Shown: piece by piece, positions 49,455 to 58,365 of the stretch | Position numbering within the stretch: position 1 is the first letter of the stretch | Layout of the letters: the number at the start of each line of letters is the position of its first letter | Assembly (NCBI GenBank): GCA_039621445.1 | Contig: CP154956.1 | Location: 72,352,914 to 72,416,913, forward strand | Direction: 5' to 3' | Origin: Euglena gracilis | Taxonomy: Eukaryota > Euglenida > Euglenophyceae > Euglenales | DNA length: 64,000 nt | Notes under the pieces: model-generated | The model's input: the letters and a program-made list of their open reading frames with translations, nothing else | Database searches by the model: none | Told to the model about the DNA's origin: nothing | Translations under genes and position numbers: made by a program

Positions 49455-49615
49455 AGCCAACTCCGGCGAGGCGGCACTAAGCGGGACCTCCTAACCCAGC
49501 GCACCAAAACAATCACAACAAACCGCCGGCGAGCAAGGCATGTCCTCACAATGTCTTTGTGCTTCGCCCTCGGTGTCCCTTCCTCCCTTCTCGGTCTGCC
49601 TCGAGGGAGTACGAG
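49455..49615. repeat. Right inverted terminal repeat of A1'
   Basis: Inverse of 43507-43640 in its inner part and of the ICR in its outer part; the same sequence as 3545-3705. Confidence 0.88.
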
Positions 49616-50022
49616 ACACCGAGGGGAAAGCGCAAAGGCCTTGTGAGGCCATGCCTTGACCGCCGGCAGTGTTGGACGCCTCGGGCTCCGCACTTTGCCC
49701 TTGAGAGGCCATGCCTTGCTCGTCGGCGGTGTTGATTGGATTGTTTGGGTGCGCTGGGTCAGGAGGCCTAGCTTCGTGTCTTTTTGGCGGAGTTTGCTGG
49801 TTCTTAATTTGCCCTTCGACAACACAGAGGACAGGAACTTCAATTCAAGAAGCTTGCCAGTTTCAATTTGAAAGAGCTCAGTCAACCGAATTATCCGGAA
49901 GGTGACGCGCGTAGAGAATATCAAATCAGAAAATGTGGACATTTCAAGACTTCAATGAAAAATGAGCACTCCCGGGAAGTCTGACCAGGGAGGAAGTGAC
50001 CATGAGGGCGGAGCGCAAGAGG
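49616..50022 (+). repeat. Degraded DIRS left-end fragments between A1' and A2'
   Basis: Second copy of 3706-4113, one base shorter in a T run at about 49780. Confidence 0.7.
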
Positions 50023-51860
50023 ACACCTCGGGCTCCGCACTTTGCCCTTGTGAGGCCATGCCTTGCTCGCCGGCGGTGTTTGGATTGTTTTGGTGCGTTG
50101 GGTTAGGAGTCCCTGCTTAGTGCCTTTTTCCGCCGGAGTTGGCTGATTCTTAATTTGCCCTTCGACACCCAGAAGAAAGGAACGTCAAATACCAAATCAA
50201 TTGGAAGAAGAAGTCAATCAATCAATCATTTCAAAATATCCAGAAAGAGACGCTCGTGCAGAATTTCAAAACCGAAATTGTTGAAGTATCTGAAATATTT
50301 CAATGAAAGATGCAATTTCCAAGACGAACAGCGCGGGAGAACTTCAAGAGGGAGCAGCAGAAACCGCAGCAGCTGGACAACCTGACGGCGCGGGTCGACT
50401 GTGGCGAACCGTGGCTGCCCCTTCCCCAAAAGAAATTTCCCCAAGAGAAACTTTTACAACCCAAACCCCCCAAAGTGATGGCCACGGACCCTGGCAGACA
50501 GTGGTCAGAAGACCCCGCAAGGGGCAGAAGCAACAACCAGCAGGCCACTGCGGCCATTGGAACCAGGGCCATGGTGGCCAAATTTCCAAAACAGATCATG
50601 TGTTCAAGCGGGGCTATGGCAGCCAGAACCGCACAGGCCATGGAGGCAACAAAGGCCATGACGGCACAACCAGCCATGAAGGCATCTGCACCATCCAAAG
50701 TCGCTGGAACAAAGGCCAAGGTGGCCACCAGCACCAAGGCCCCACAGGACATGGCAGGGGCAAAAAAGTTCAGACACACCATCCCCATCATTTCTCAATC
50801 ACACCACCCCCCAGGGGTCAAGGGTGGGGCCCCAAGAACCCCTCAAGGTTTCAACTGGGCATGGCGCCCCAGAAATCAATCAGGCCATTGGGGCCTTTCA
50901 AGTTATCATCAAGGCCACTGGGGCCAGAAATATCAAGCAGATCAATTGCAACAAGATCACAAGGGGGGTCCATCACAGGCCCCCCAGAAGCTAAGGGGCA
51001 GCCCTGGTATTTAAATGTGCAGCCCCCTGCCCAGCCCCAGGAGGAACAGGAAGGGGAGGACTCCCCACCAGCATTTATTCCTGCTCAATCAACAAGGGGG
51101 GGACCCACAGTGGCCCCCCTATGGTATGGCTACCAACACCATCGACATCAAGAAGGCCAGACAGGCACATCCGGGGCAGTAAGCCCTACGGTATGGAAAC
51201 CAACAACAAGGTCCTCCAGAGAGAGTGTGAGCAGAGAGGGAGAGAGTGCGTGCACATCCCCCCAGAAACATTTTCTTTTTTCAATGGCTCAAGCCCTAGG
51301 GGCTCTAGGGGCTGTGAAATGTCCAACACACCCCACCCATCACCCAGAAAATCATCTAATTGGGAAAATAAATTCCATGGAGCAAGAATGGGGAGACACC
51401 CCACTGTACCAGAGACTTCAGAAAAGTATAAAATGGTGGTCAAAAAATGCCACCCCAGCAACATGTCAATTGATCAAAAATGGAATTCAACCCCCCTGGG
51501 TAAATCCCCCAAAATTGTCCACCCACCCAAAACCCAGAGCCAACCTGGACCTGAACCAGGCAGAAAAAATCCTGTTGGATTACGAAAAAACTGGCTCAAT
51601 AAAACGAGTTTGCGATTCAGAAACCCAGCATTTGATCCCATGGTTTCCAATTTCGAAACCAGACGGGGGAACAACCAAATGGAGAATGATCAGCGACTGC
51701 AGAGAAATAAATCAGCAGTTTCAAGTAAAACCTTTCAAGCTGGATCATATCCAGCACATTTTTCCAGTTTTGGAAAAGGGCCACTGGGCAGCAAAAATAG
51801 ACCTGAAGGATGCCTATTTCCATATTCCAGCCAGGCCTAAGGCCATTTTTAAGGCACCAG
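50023..51860 (+). mobile_element. DIRS element A2', 5' part, interrupted by Ty3-C2
   Basis: Second copy of A2 (4114-5953). Cut at 51860, after AAGGCACCAG, by the Ty3-C2 LTR. The distal part of A2' would lie beyond the window end, after the 3' LTR. Confidence 0.88.
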
Positions 51861-51874
51861 TGACGACCTTTTGA
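50303..51874 (+). CDS. DIRS ORF1-RT fusion frame, truncated by the Ty3 LTR (A2')
   Basis: 523 codons open. Residues 1-55 are helical and Gln/Ala rich; DGHGPWQTVVRRPRKG follows at about 58; then a Gly/His/Gln low-complexity tract to about 330; then SMEQEWGDTPLYQRLQK and the RT: PWFPISKPDGG, SDCREIN, KIDLKDAYFHI. The last five codons are read from the LTR. It shows that in family A Gag-like protein and RT are one frame, so a fusion product without frameshifting is possible. Truncated before YLDD, hence inactive as RT. Confidence 0.8.
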   Translation: MKDAISKTNSAGELQEGAAETAAAGQPDGAGRLWRTVAAPSPKEISPRETFTTQTPQSDGHGPWQTVVRRPRKGQKQQPAGHCGHWNQGHGGQISKTDHVFKRGYGSQNRTGHGGNKGHDGTTSHEGICTIQSRWNKGQGGHQHQGPTGHGRGKKVQTHHPHHFSITPPPRGQGWGPKNPSRFQLGMAPQKSIRPLGPFKLSSRPLGPEISSRSIATRSQGGSITGPPEAKGQPWYLNVQPPAQPQEEQEGEDSPPAFIPAQSTRGGPTVAPLWYGYQHHRHQEGQTGTSGAVSPTVWKPTTRSSRESVSREGESACTSPQKHFLFSMAQALGALGAVKCPTHPTHHPENHLIGKINSMEQEWGDTPLYQRLQKSIKWWSKNATPATCQLIKNGIQPPWVNPPKLSTHPKPRANLDLNQAEKILLDYEKTGSIKRVCDSETQHLIPWFPISKPDGGTTKWRMISDCREINQQFQVKPFKLDHIQHIFPVLEKGHWAAKIDLKDAYFHIPARPKAIFKAPVTTF

Positions 51875-52420
51875 GGTCGACCGCCGGGCGGCGGAGTTTT
51901 TTGCTCTTAGAAGGCCTTTTTAAGGGCGGTTTAGCTCTAATTTTAAGGCTTTCTAAAGATTTCCATTAAAATTCCCTCTCCTAGGGCGCCCATGGTTTGG
52001 TTGTGCAAGGAGAGAGATTGAGTGATGCTAGGTATTCCCAAATGGTCATTTTGGGTTTATTTAGCACAATTTAAGCTTTTTATGCATTTTTCCTTTGGTT
52101 TTAAGGGAAAATGTTGGATTTGGTGAGAGCGCTTGCAAGCGCTTGGAACAGAATTTTAAGAGATTGGCGCCTGAGTTCCTGGAGTTTTTGCAGGGGTTTG
52201 CAAAGCTCAATAATGATGGAATTCAGCATAATTTATCAAAATCAAGGGGGGAAACCTTGATTTTGACCTGGGTTGGTTGATTTTGATGCAATGGGCTAGG
52301 ATTTGGGATTTGAGAGCGCTTAGGAATCAGCGCACTCAATCCTAAATTTAACTGCCCATCAGGGGCATCAAAATCATATTTTCTTTCACAGGGTTTTCCT
52401 CTGAACCTTTTACACCATTG
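51861..52420 (+). repeat. 5' LTR of Ty3-C2, 3' boundary not resolved
   Basis: Starts TGACGACC, with a small stem GACC/GGTC and CCGCC/GGCGG. 51861-51950 equals 63911-64000 exactly. The end could not be fixed: the 3' LTR leaves the window and no TGG-type primer site is convincing. The end given is the latest point before the Gag frame. Confidence 0.6.
52279..52375. promoter_or_regulatory. Long imperfect hairpin in Ty3-C2 LTR or leader
   Basis: Same structure as 6372-6468: arms GATTTTGATGC and GCATCAAAATC, with further pairing inside. Confidence 0.65.
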
Positions 52421-52422
52421 TA

Positions 52423-54108
52423 TTGTTGTGGCAATTCAATTACAATCAAGTATTGGATTTACAATTGGAATTGCAAATGGAAGGACAACAAATCAATCAA
52501 GAAAGCTCAATTGAAGAAGGTGAGGTTTGTCTTCCCCCCACCTCATCTGTGGGAAAAGGGGCAGGGGGGTGGGACTCCTCAACTCAGGCAACCACAGGCC
52601 AATTTCCACCCCAAAACCCCCTTTTTGGCCCAGAAACTGTGAGAAATGACACCCAGGGGGGGGTGTTGGCTCTCACTGGTTCAGCTGAGCAGGGAGGGGT
52701 TGAAACCCCAAAGGCACCCCCCTTGGAGATCCCAGTGACACCCCCCTCAGGGGTCGGGGAGGGTCCACTGGGAGGTTCCTCCTTGGAAATGATGGCCCAG
52801 TTTCGGCCACAGGGGGGGCCAGAATGGGAAAAAATTTCCGACACAAGTCGGCTCGAGGAGCCAAAAAACGATCCTACGCCGGAAACTGGCCCGGGGCGGG
52901 GGTTTCCGCTTCACCCCAGTGCTGCCGAGGGACATGGCAGCACGGGTGTGAAACATGGTAGGCAGAGGTTGATCCTTCAGCCTTCTGTCGGAAATATTGG
53001 GTTGGAAATCCCTGCTCAGGATGTTTTCTTTGATGATCAGCCATTGGCCCAATCTCAGATGGCAAATCTGACGATTGGAGTTTCGGGGAACAGGGAGTTG
53101 GGACCCGAAACCAGTTTGGCTGAACTCAGAACCCCCACAAATATGGGACAGATGTTGGAATTTCAGGGTGGGGATGGCCAGGTTGTCATTTCCAACCAAC
53201 CGTGTTTTCCAGAGCCTTTTTCAGGGGTTTTGCCTTTGCAAAATATGGGGTACGGTTTTGTGCTGCCTGAGTTGCAACCTCTCCCAGACTTTTCATGGGT
53301 GCAAAATTTAGGGAATCTGCCATCATTACCCGCTTTTGCATTGCCTTTGCCTCCAGCTCAACCAGTTTCTTCAACACCAGCCCAAGAGCCGGTGGCACTT
53401 TTGCAGTTTTCCCAACCATCCCAGGTAGATGGGCTGGCGAAGGAAACGGCAAGTGCCTCGGCAGGGCAGGGGGGTGATAACCCCAGCCCAGTTTTCTTTG
53501 AAAAGCAAGCACAGGTCAATGTGCTGGGCTTAAACAATAATAATAACTGGGACAGCAGCGAACGGGTCAGAGCAGAAGTGGAGCAGGCAGAGGAAAACCC
53601 GAAGGACCCCAGCTCTACTTCTGCTCGACGACCCCGAACACCGGCTTCATCACCAGGCAGTGATGAAGTTCAGCAAAAACGGCTGCACCGTGAGGTTGAT
53701 CACGGTCAGCCAGCAGCTGCTGCAGCCCCCCAGCCTCCTCATATTTTCATCGAGGGGGGTGAGGAGGAGGTCCAACCCCCAGCCTATGAAAGTTCTGAAG
53801 CCACCCCCAGGGGGGGTTCACAAAATCAGGGATTTGAAGACCCCTGGGGGCAATTTTTACAAAGTAACAGAGACCTCCAGTGGACTGTGCAGCACCTGAC
53901 TTTTCGGGTTTTGGCTTTGGAAAAAGCCAACGAAGAGTGGGTTCTGCAGCAGCAGCAGCAGCAACAACCCCCTGCAGTCGACATCCACCTGATGGAGCAC
54001 ATGGCTGCACGAATCGAAGAAACGGCCAGGGCTGACTGCCTGCATATTTTTGAACTTTTTGAGAAAAAAATGTCAGGCCCAGGTGCAAATTTCTGTGCAA
54101 AAAATTGA
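52423..54108 (+). CDS. Ty3-C2 Gag, N-terminal extension
   Basis: 561-codon frame, Pro/Gln/Gly/Ser rich and largely disordered in appearance; ends in a helical stretch after a Gln run (LQQQQQQQPP). An A7 run near 54064 (A6 in Ty3-C1) shifts the frame, and the last residues before 54108 are out of frame. The continuation is in 54109-54594. Such a long N-terminal region before capsid is unusual for Ty3/gypsy Gag. Start chosen at the first ATG after the leader; LTR-internal starts cannot be excluded. Confidence 0.65.
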   Translation: MLWQFNYNQVLDLQLELQMEGQQINQESSIEEGEVCLPPTSSVGKGAGGWDSSTQATTGQFPPQNPLFGPETVRNDTQGGVLALTGSAEQGGVETPKAPPLEIPVTPPSGVGEGPLGGSSLEMMAQFRPQGGPEWEKISDTSRLEEPKNDPTPETGPGRGFPLHPSAAEGHGSTGVKHGRQRLILQPSVGNIGLEIPAQDVFFDDQPLAQSQMANLTIGVSGNRELGPETSLAELRTPTNMGQMLEFQGGDGQVVISNQPCFPEPFSGVLPLQNMGYGFVLPELQPLPDFSWVQNLGNLPSLPAFALPLPPAQPVSSTPAQEPVALLQFSQPSQVDGLAKETASASAGQGGDNPSPVFFEKQAQVNVLGLNNNNNWDSSERVRAEVEQAEENPKDPSSTSARRPRTPASSPGSDEVQQKRLHREVDHGQPAAAAAPQPPHIFIEGGEEEVQPPAYESSEATPRGGSQNQGFEDPWGQFLQSNRDLQWTVQHLTFRVLALEKANEEWVLQQQQQQQPPAVDIHLMEHMAARIEETARADCLHIFELFEKKMSGPGANFCAKN

Positions 54109-54594
54109 CGCACAGGCACTTGAACTTTTTGTCGGGCAGGAAAAAGTTTTGAGGAAAAACTGGCCCAGCAGTTTTCTTCGAGCCGTGATCAGTTTTTGGC
54201 CCTGAGGCAGGAATTTTTACGAATTTTGGACAGCCTGCCACAGGAAAAAGCAGTGCAGAATCAGGTGGCTGCCCTACCAATTAAGGATCTCGTGCTTGAA
54301 AATTTTCAGCGGTTTGCTGAGAATTTTAAAGCCGCCCAGCCAGCTCAGGGGGGGGAGGCAGAAACTCTCCAGGAGCTGGCCGTTGTCGCTGCCAAAATCA
54401 TTGAAGTTCAGGCTGACCTGGTATCGCTGCGTAGTACGGTACAGGGCCAGGCTCAGCAGCTCCAGCAGTTCGCTGATTATGTTCGCCAGCTGGGTGAACA
54501 AAATTCAGCGATGAATACAGCCCTCCACGGTTTTGGTGGGGGTATTCAAAAACTGCACCAGAATATTTCAGATGAAGTAAAGAAACGACACTGA
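54109..54594 (+). CDS. Ty3-C2 Gag, coiled-coil middle part
   Basis: Open frame ending TGA at 54592-54594, with an in-frame Met at 54196. Heptad-like leucines and glutamines in LQELAVVAAKIIEVQADLVS and QAQQLQQFADYVRQLGEQN indicate a coiled coil. Next to the stop the reading continues in another frame (54611) that also encodes Gln-rich helix, so one indel around 54590-54610 is likely. It may mediate Gag multimerisation; that is inference. Confidence 0.6.
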
Positions 54595-54610
54595 GAAATG
54601 AAAAACACTG

Positions 54611-56647
54611 TTGACGGATTGTCAGCAGAATTTTCAGAGTGTTTATCAGCAGATTTTTTCCCAGGAGAAAAAATTTGGTGGGCTGGTGGAGGAATTAAGG
54701 CAGGGACTTGCAAAAGTTGGGGGGAACACTTTCGAGTTGCAGAAAGTGCTGCAGGATTTACAAAAAAATGGACCCGAACACCCAACTGCAGAACCGAGAG
54801 GGGTTTTGCAGAAAATTTCTGACATGTGGTGGCTGCGGCAGGGCAGCCAGCAGCCCCTGCACCCAGTTGGGCTGCCACAGCCTGGGCAGCAGCTGGCCCA
54901 GCAGCCCGCCATCCAGCTGGCCCAGCAGCCTGGCCAGCCAGCAGGCCAGCCGCAGCCTGCTCACGGGCTGCCAAGGGGGCTGGGCCTGCCGTCAGCTGGA
55001 CAGCAGCAGCCCCTGGGGCAGCCTTCCAGCTCACTGGCCAGCACGGTGCCCAGTGCTGACCCAGCTTTTTCAGATCAGATTATTTCTCAAAATAAATCTG
55101 CAGGTTCAAACATTTCCCCTCCCTTAGTTATTGAGGGGGGATTTGTTTTGGAGGACACACAAGATACGGCAGTGGTTTCTTCCGTGTCATTGTGTGTCCC
55201 CCCACATGTTTCTGCAGCCCCTGCTTTCTCGATTAGGCCTATCGGGACAGGGGGGGCTGCAGCCAACCCAGGACACGGGTTGGGTTTTCCTTTTATCGGT
55301 GACCCAGTAGCTTTTGAAATTTTGCAGGGAGGTGCTAAGCCCTATTTTGATGAATCGGGCAGCATTTCCTGGCAAGATTTTGAAGTAGATTGGAATCTTT
55401 ACTGGGACAGGTTGACATCAGGGAAACCGTATTCTGATTTGCAAAAGCTGCAGGTTTTTGAGGCATGTTTAGGACCCAGATTAAGGGAGGAAATCAGGCT
55501 CTATCGGTTGAATGGAGCTAAATTAAGTTACCCCACCATATTAGCCCATGCCTCGAGTAAGGGGCTGACGGCCGGAAAAATATGGCAGGAGGTAACTATG
55601 GTTAACGAAGGAAAAATTACCCGGGCTGATCTGCAAGAATTTTGGATTAAATTTTGCAGTGCCTGGCACCATGTTAAGGATGCCACAGCCGGGGAGGCTC
55701 GGCGATTATTTTTGGAAAGAATTCCTCCTTTTTTAAGCAAGTTTTGCATAGAAGAGGAGGATAACCGAGCCCGTAAACAACCCATTGTCAGGCTCACAGG
55801 GATACCAAATCCCACGGTGGATGGGATTAAAAGGAGTGTGAGCCAGATCACTGGGGGGATTGATCCACGGAAAGTGGTTATCAAAAACCCTGGTGCCATT
55901 TGCCTTATTTATTTCAGTTCTTCGGAGGAGGCACTGAAATTAACAGCCGTAAATGGAAGGAAATTGCAGGGAATGGAAAATTTCCTCAACGCCGAATTGG
56001 TGGAACAACTAATGACCGTTGAGGAAATGTTTGCTTTTGCCGAGGGCAGGTTTGCTCTTCGGGAGAAGCAGGATTTGGCTTTGAATCAGCACCATTTTCC
56101 CAGATTATTCAGCAAATCGACAACAAAAGGCTCGGGGAAAATACAGGTGTTGGAAAAAGGCCAGACCCCCCCGGTGTCCCCAACATCCGTTTCAGCACCA
56201 GCAGCTGGGGGGCAGGGTCACACCTCAAAGTCTGCCCCACAGCCAGCTGCGAAAGGGGATAAGGGGCCAGCCCAGCCAGCCCCGCGGGGCAGGTCCCCTT
56301 CTTCGTCTTCGCGGCCAGCAGCAGTTCCATGGTCGCGAACCCAAAGTCCAGCACCCCCAGCCCGGCAAGGCAAGGGGGGGCAGACCTGGACCCCGCAGGC
56401 ATCGGGTAGGGGCAGGTCCCCATATCCATGCTTCAACTGTGGGGAGGGCGGACATTATTTTTATGAGTGTGATAAACCGCTGAGTGAGGCCCTTGCTAAA
56501 TCTAAGGAATTTTGGCAAAATAATGGAAAAGGCAAGGGGCAGCCCAAGGGTAAAGGGCAGCCAGCCACTCAGCGAAATTCCTCAGGCAAGGGGGGTGCAT
56601 GGTCAAAGGGGGGTGGGCCCACCTCTTCTCCCCCTGGGGCCCAATAG
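54611..56647 (+). CDS. Ty3-C2 Gag, capsid and zinc knuckle
   Basis: 678 codons. A helical start, a Pro/Gln/Gly tract (residues 80-150), then a capsid-like region with SWQDFEVDWNLYWDRLTSG and LQVFEACLGPRLREEI, typical of retrotransposon Gag helices. After it comes an RRM-like looking segment (IVRLTGIPNP, GAICLIYFSSSEEAL), then a Ser/Pro/Ala linker and CFNCGEGGHYFYEC at 56429-56470, a perfect CX2CX4HX4C zinc knuckle. It ends TAG at 56645-56647; the methyltransferase frame is -1 relative to it. Function: particle formation and RNA packaging. Confidence 0.85.
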   Translation: MTDCQQNFQSVYQQIFSQEKKFGGLVEELRQGLAKVGGNTFELQKVLQDLQKNGPEHPTAEPRGVLQKISDMWWLRQGSQQPLHPVGLPQPGQQLAQQPAIQLAQQPGQPAGQPQPAHGLPRGLGLPSAGQQQPLGQPSSSLASTVPSADPAFSDQIISQNKSAGSNISPPLVIEGGFVLEDTQDTAVVSSVSLCVPPHVSAAPAFSIRPIGTGGAAANPGHGLGFPFIGDPVAFEILQGGAKPYFDESGSISWQDFEVDWNLYWDRLTSGKPYSDLQKLQVFEACLGPRLREEIRLYRLNGAKLSYPTILAHASSKGLTAGKIWQEVTMVNEGKITRADLQEFWIKFCSAWHHVKDATAGEARRLFLERIPPFLSKFCIEEEDNRARKQPIVRLTGIPNPTVDGIKRSVSQITGGIDPRKVVIKNPGAICLIYFSSSEEALKLTAVNGRKLQGMENFLNAELVEQLMTVEEMFAFAEGRFALREKQDLALNQHHFPRLFSKSTTKGSGKIQVLEKGQTPPVSPTSVSAPAAGGQGHTSKSAPQPAAKGDKGPAQPAPRGRSPSSSSRPAAVPWSRTQSPAPPARQGKGGQTWTPQASGRGRSPYPCFNCGEGGHYFYECDKPLSEALAKSKEFWQNNGKGKGQPKGKGQPATQRNSSGKGGAWSKGGGPTSSPPGAQ

Positions 56648-56760
56648 GGGGGCCAGGGGCAGTTTGAGACGGGGGGGCTGCGCATGGCCGTGTCTCTCCC
56701 CCCTGTGAGGAAAACGGTGTAAATATTTCTGATTCAAAAAACTGGGCTGTACAGGATTTT

Positions 56761-57471
56761 ATGGCTGATTCAGGGTGTGGTGAAAAACATTCTTTGGATC
56801 AGCCCCCCAGATTTTTGAATCGGACCCGATACTCCTGGAGGGAAGGGAAATGTTCAAGGGTTCCCATTTTGCATACAAACCTGCCACAGCCCAACCCCCC
56901 ACTATCAGCCCAGCGACCTCAGGCATTAGACTTATTCGCTGGCACAGGTTCGGTGGGGAAACGGTTGGCAGAACGGGGGTATGAAGTTTTGTCAATTGAA
57001 AATGCTCCTTGGACGGACTTCCACCCCCACACAGACATTTTGACCTGGGACTACAGGCGATACCCGGTTGGATTTTTTGAGGTTATTGCCGCTAGTCCCC
57101 CCTGTAATATTTATTCCACGGCTTATAACCCCAGCCCAAGGGATTTCTCCCAGGCGGATGCCCTGGTGGAGAAAGCCCTGGAAATTATAAATTATTTTCA
57201 GCCCAAGTTGTGGTGGTTGGAGAACCCCCGCACTGGTCTTTTGCGAAATAGGGAGGTGGTGAAAAACCTGCCCTATATCGACATTGATTATTGTCAGTTT
57301 TCGGATTGGGGTTATAAAAAGCCCACACGTTTCTGGTGCTGTCCAGCCATTTCACAACTGCGGTCGGTGTTGTGTGATGGCGAATCGTGTCCTAACCTGG
57401 TGATGGGGGACAATGGGCAGTTCCGGCACCGTGAATTGTTGGGGGGCAGAAAAATGAAGTTTACCCCCTGA
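56761..57471 (+). CDS. Cytosine-5 DNA methyltransferase inside Ty3-C2
   Basis: 236 codons with the ordered C5-methylase motifs. Motif I ALDLFAGTGSVGKRL (D57 to G63) for S-adenosylmethionine binding; DILTWDYR near 93; motif IV ASPPCNIYS with catalytic C115; motif VI WWLENPRTG (E154-N-P); C-terminal YKKPTRFW at 185-192. It lacks the large target-recognition region of bacterial enzymes, so it resembles compact phage and algal dcm-like proteins. The frame is open upstream to about 56667, and a G7 run there could allow -1 slippage from Gag. It lies between zinc knuckle and protease, so it is part of the Gag-Pol order, not a host gene nearby. Expected role: methylating DNA, perhaps the element's own copies; inference. 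Confidence 0.9.
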   Translation: MADSGCGEKHSLDQPPRFLNRTRYSWREGKCSRVPILHTNLPQPNPPLSAQRPQALDLFAGTGSVGKRLAERGYEVLSIENAPWTDFHPHTDILTWDYRRYPVGFFEVIAASPPCNIYSTAYNPSPRDFSQADALVEKALEIINYFQPKLWWLENPRTGLLRNREVVKNLPYIDIDYCQFSDWGYKKPTRFWCCPAISQLRSVLCDGESCPNLVMGDNGQFRHRELLGGRKMKFTP

Positions 57472-58365
57472 CAAAAAGGAAGGATACCCCCCCTGGTGAT
57501 TGATTATCTCCTAAGTGCTGGGGATTTTCTGGGGGGGCAGCCCAAAGAAATTTCCCAAAATTCCCAGGATTTTGAGGAATGGGAAATTCCAGACCGTTGT
57601 TGTCATTTGGCCAACACCTTGAAGGTTAATCAGGTGTTGCCCATTGAAAACGAGCTGCAACTTTTGATGTCATCACAGACGTATCTCCCTAACGGTGATA
57701 CCAGGCAGCTCAAAGTTTTGGTGGACACGGGAGCCCAGGTGAACCTGGTCAAAAGGTCCATCGTCCCAAAGCATTTGGCCAGGTCACCGCGAATGCCAAT
57801 TCGGCTGGTGGCTGCCAACGGCCAATGCGTTTTGGGGGGCGACCAGTGTATTAAGTTGGAGTTGGGTTTTCAACGCAGGGGTACGGGGCAGGGGGGTACC
57901 CAGGCCTTGTACCTCGAAGGGGAATTCTACCTCGCGGATATTGAGGTAGATGCTATATTATCATTTCCATGGTTAGCCGAACATGGTTTGGGTGTGTTCC
58001 CACACCATAAGGCTTTGGTTTTTGACAACCCTAATCTGACTTTCTTGTACGGGTGGGATACAAGAAATCAGAAACGGAAATCCCATAAGGGGAAGAAAAA
58101 ACACAATTCACAAAAAAGAATTGGGGTTGTGGTTTCTGACTTCGGAGAATCCCCTGAAAACGCACCAACCACGGAGTCCCTTGAAAATGAAAAAGTGTGG
58201 TTGGACCTGCAAAAAATGAATTTGCACCTACCCTTGCAAGGCTTTGATATGCAACCAAAATTCCTTGGCAAGAAGGAATTGCATACCATAGCCAGGCATC
58301 TCACCGAAACGCCAGCCGAGGACAAGGCAGTGAATCCCATAATCCAGGCTCGCGTCTCGGATTAG
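57472..58365 (+). CDS. Ty3-C2 aspartic protease
   Basis: Same frame as the methyltransferase, separated only by TGA at 57469-57471, and ending in TAG at 58363-58365. VLVDTGAQVNLVKRSI at 57715-57762 holds the DTG active site; LGGDQCIKLELGF and EVDAILSFPWLAEHGL follow, the latter the usual I-L-G/S-x-x-W-L flap end. The first ATG is at 57667; before it the protein could only be made as a fusion. It should cut the Gag-Pol precursor. The C-terminal 90 residues are a linker to RT. Confidence 0.85.
   Translation, partial: QKGRIPPLVIDYLLSAGDFLGGQPKEISQNSQDFEEWEIPDRCCHLANTLKVNQVLPIENELQLLMSSQTYLPNGDTRQLKVLVDTGAQVNLVKRSIVPKHLARSPRMPIRLVAANGQCVLGGDQCIKLELGFQRRGTGQGGTQALYLEGEFYLADIEVDAILSFPWLAEHGLGVFPHHKALVFDNPNLTFLYGWDTRNQKRKSHKGKKKHNSQKRIGVVVSDFGESPENAPTTESLENEKVWLDLQKMNLHLPLQGFDMQPKFLGKKELHTIARHLTETPAEDKAVNPIIQARVSD

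Larger units (their letters stand above)
43507..49615 (+). mobile_element. DIRS element A1', both ends, with a disrupted polymerase
   Basis: Left end ACACCTCGGGCTCCGC at 43507, right end GGAGTACGAG at 49615, ICR at 49213-49315. From 44571 it matches A1 (1-3705) almost base for base, except that 45847-47424 replaces A1 1289-1518. The left ITR and ORF1, missing from A1 because the window starts inside it, are complete here. Confidence 0.9.
48314..49646 (+). pseudogene. DIRS tyrosine recombinase (A1')
   Basis: As in A1: N-terminal segment, C7 run at 48424-48430, main frame 48396-49646 with HSTRGAG, GQWKG and AHYQRLG. It differs from A1 by a Cys-Ala for Cys-Ile change near residue 106 and little else. 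If the C run is a consensus error, the domain would be complete. Confidence 0.85.
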
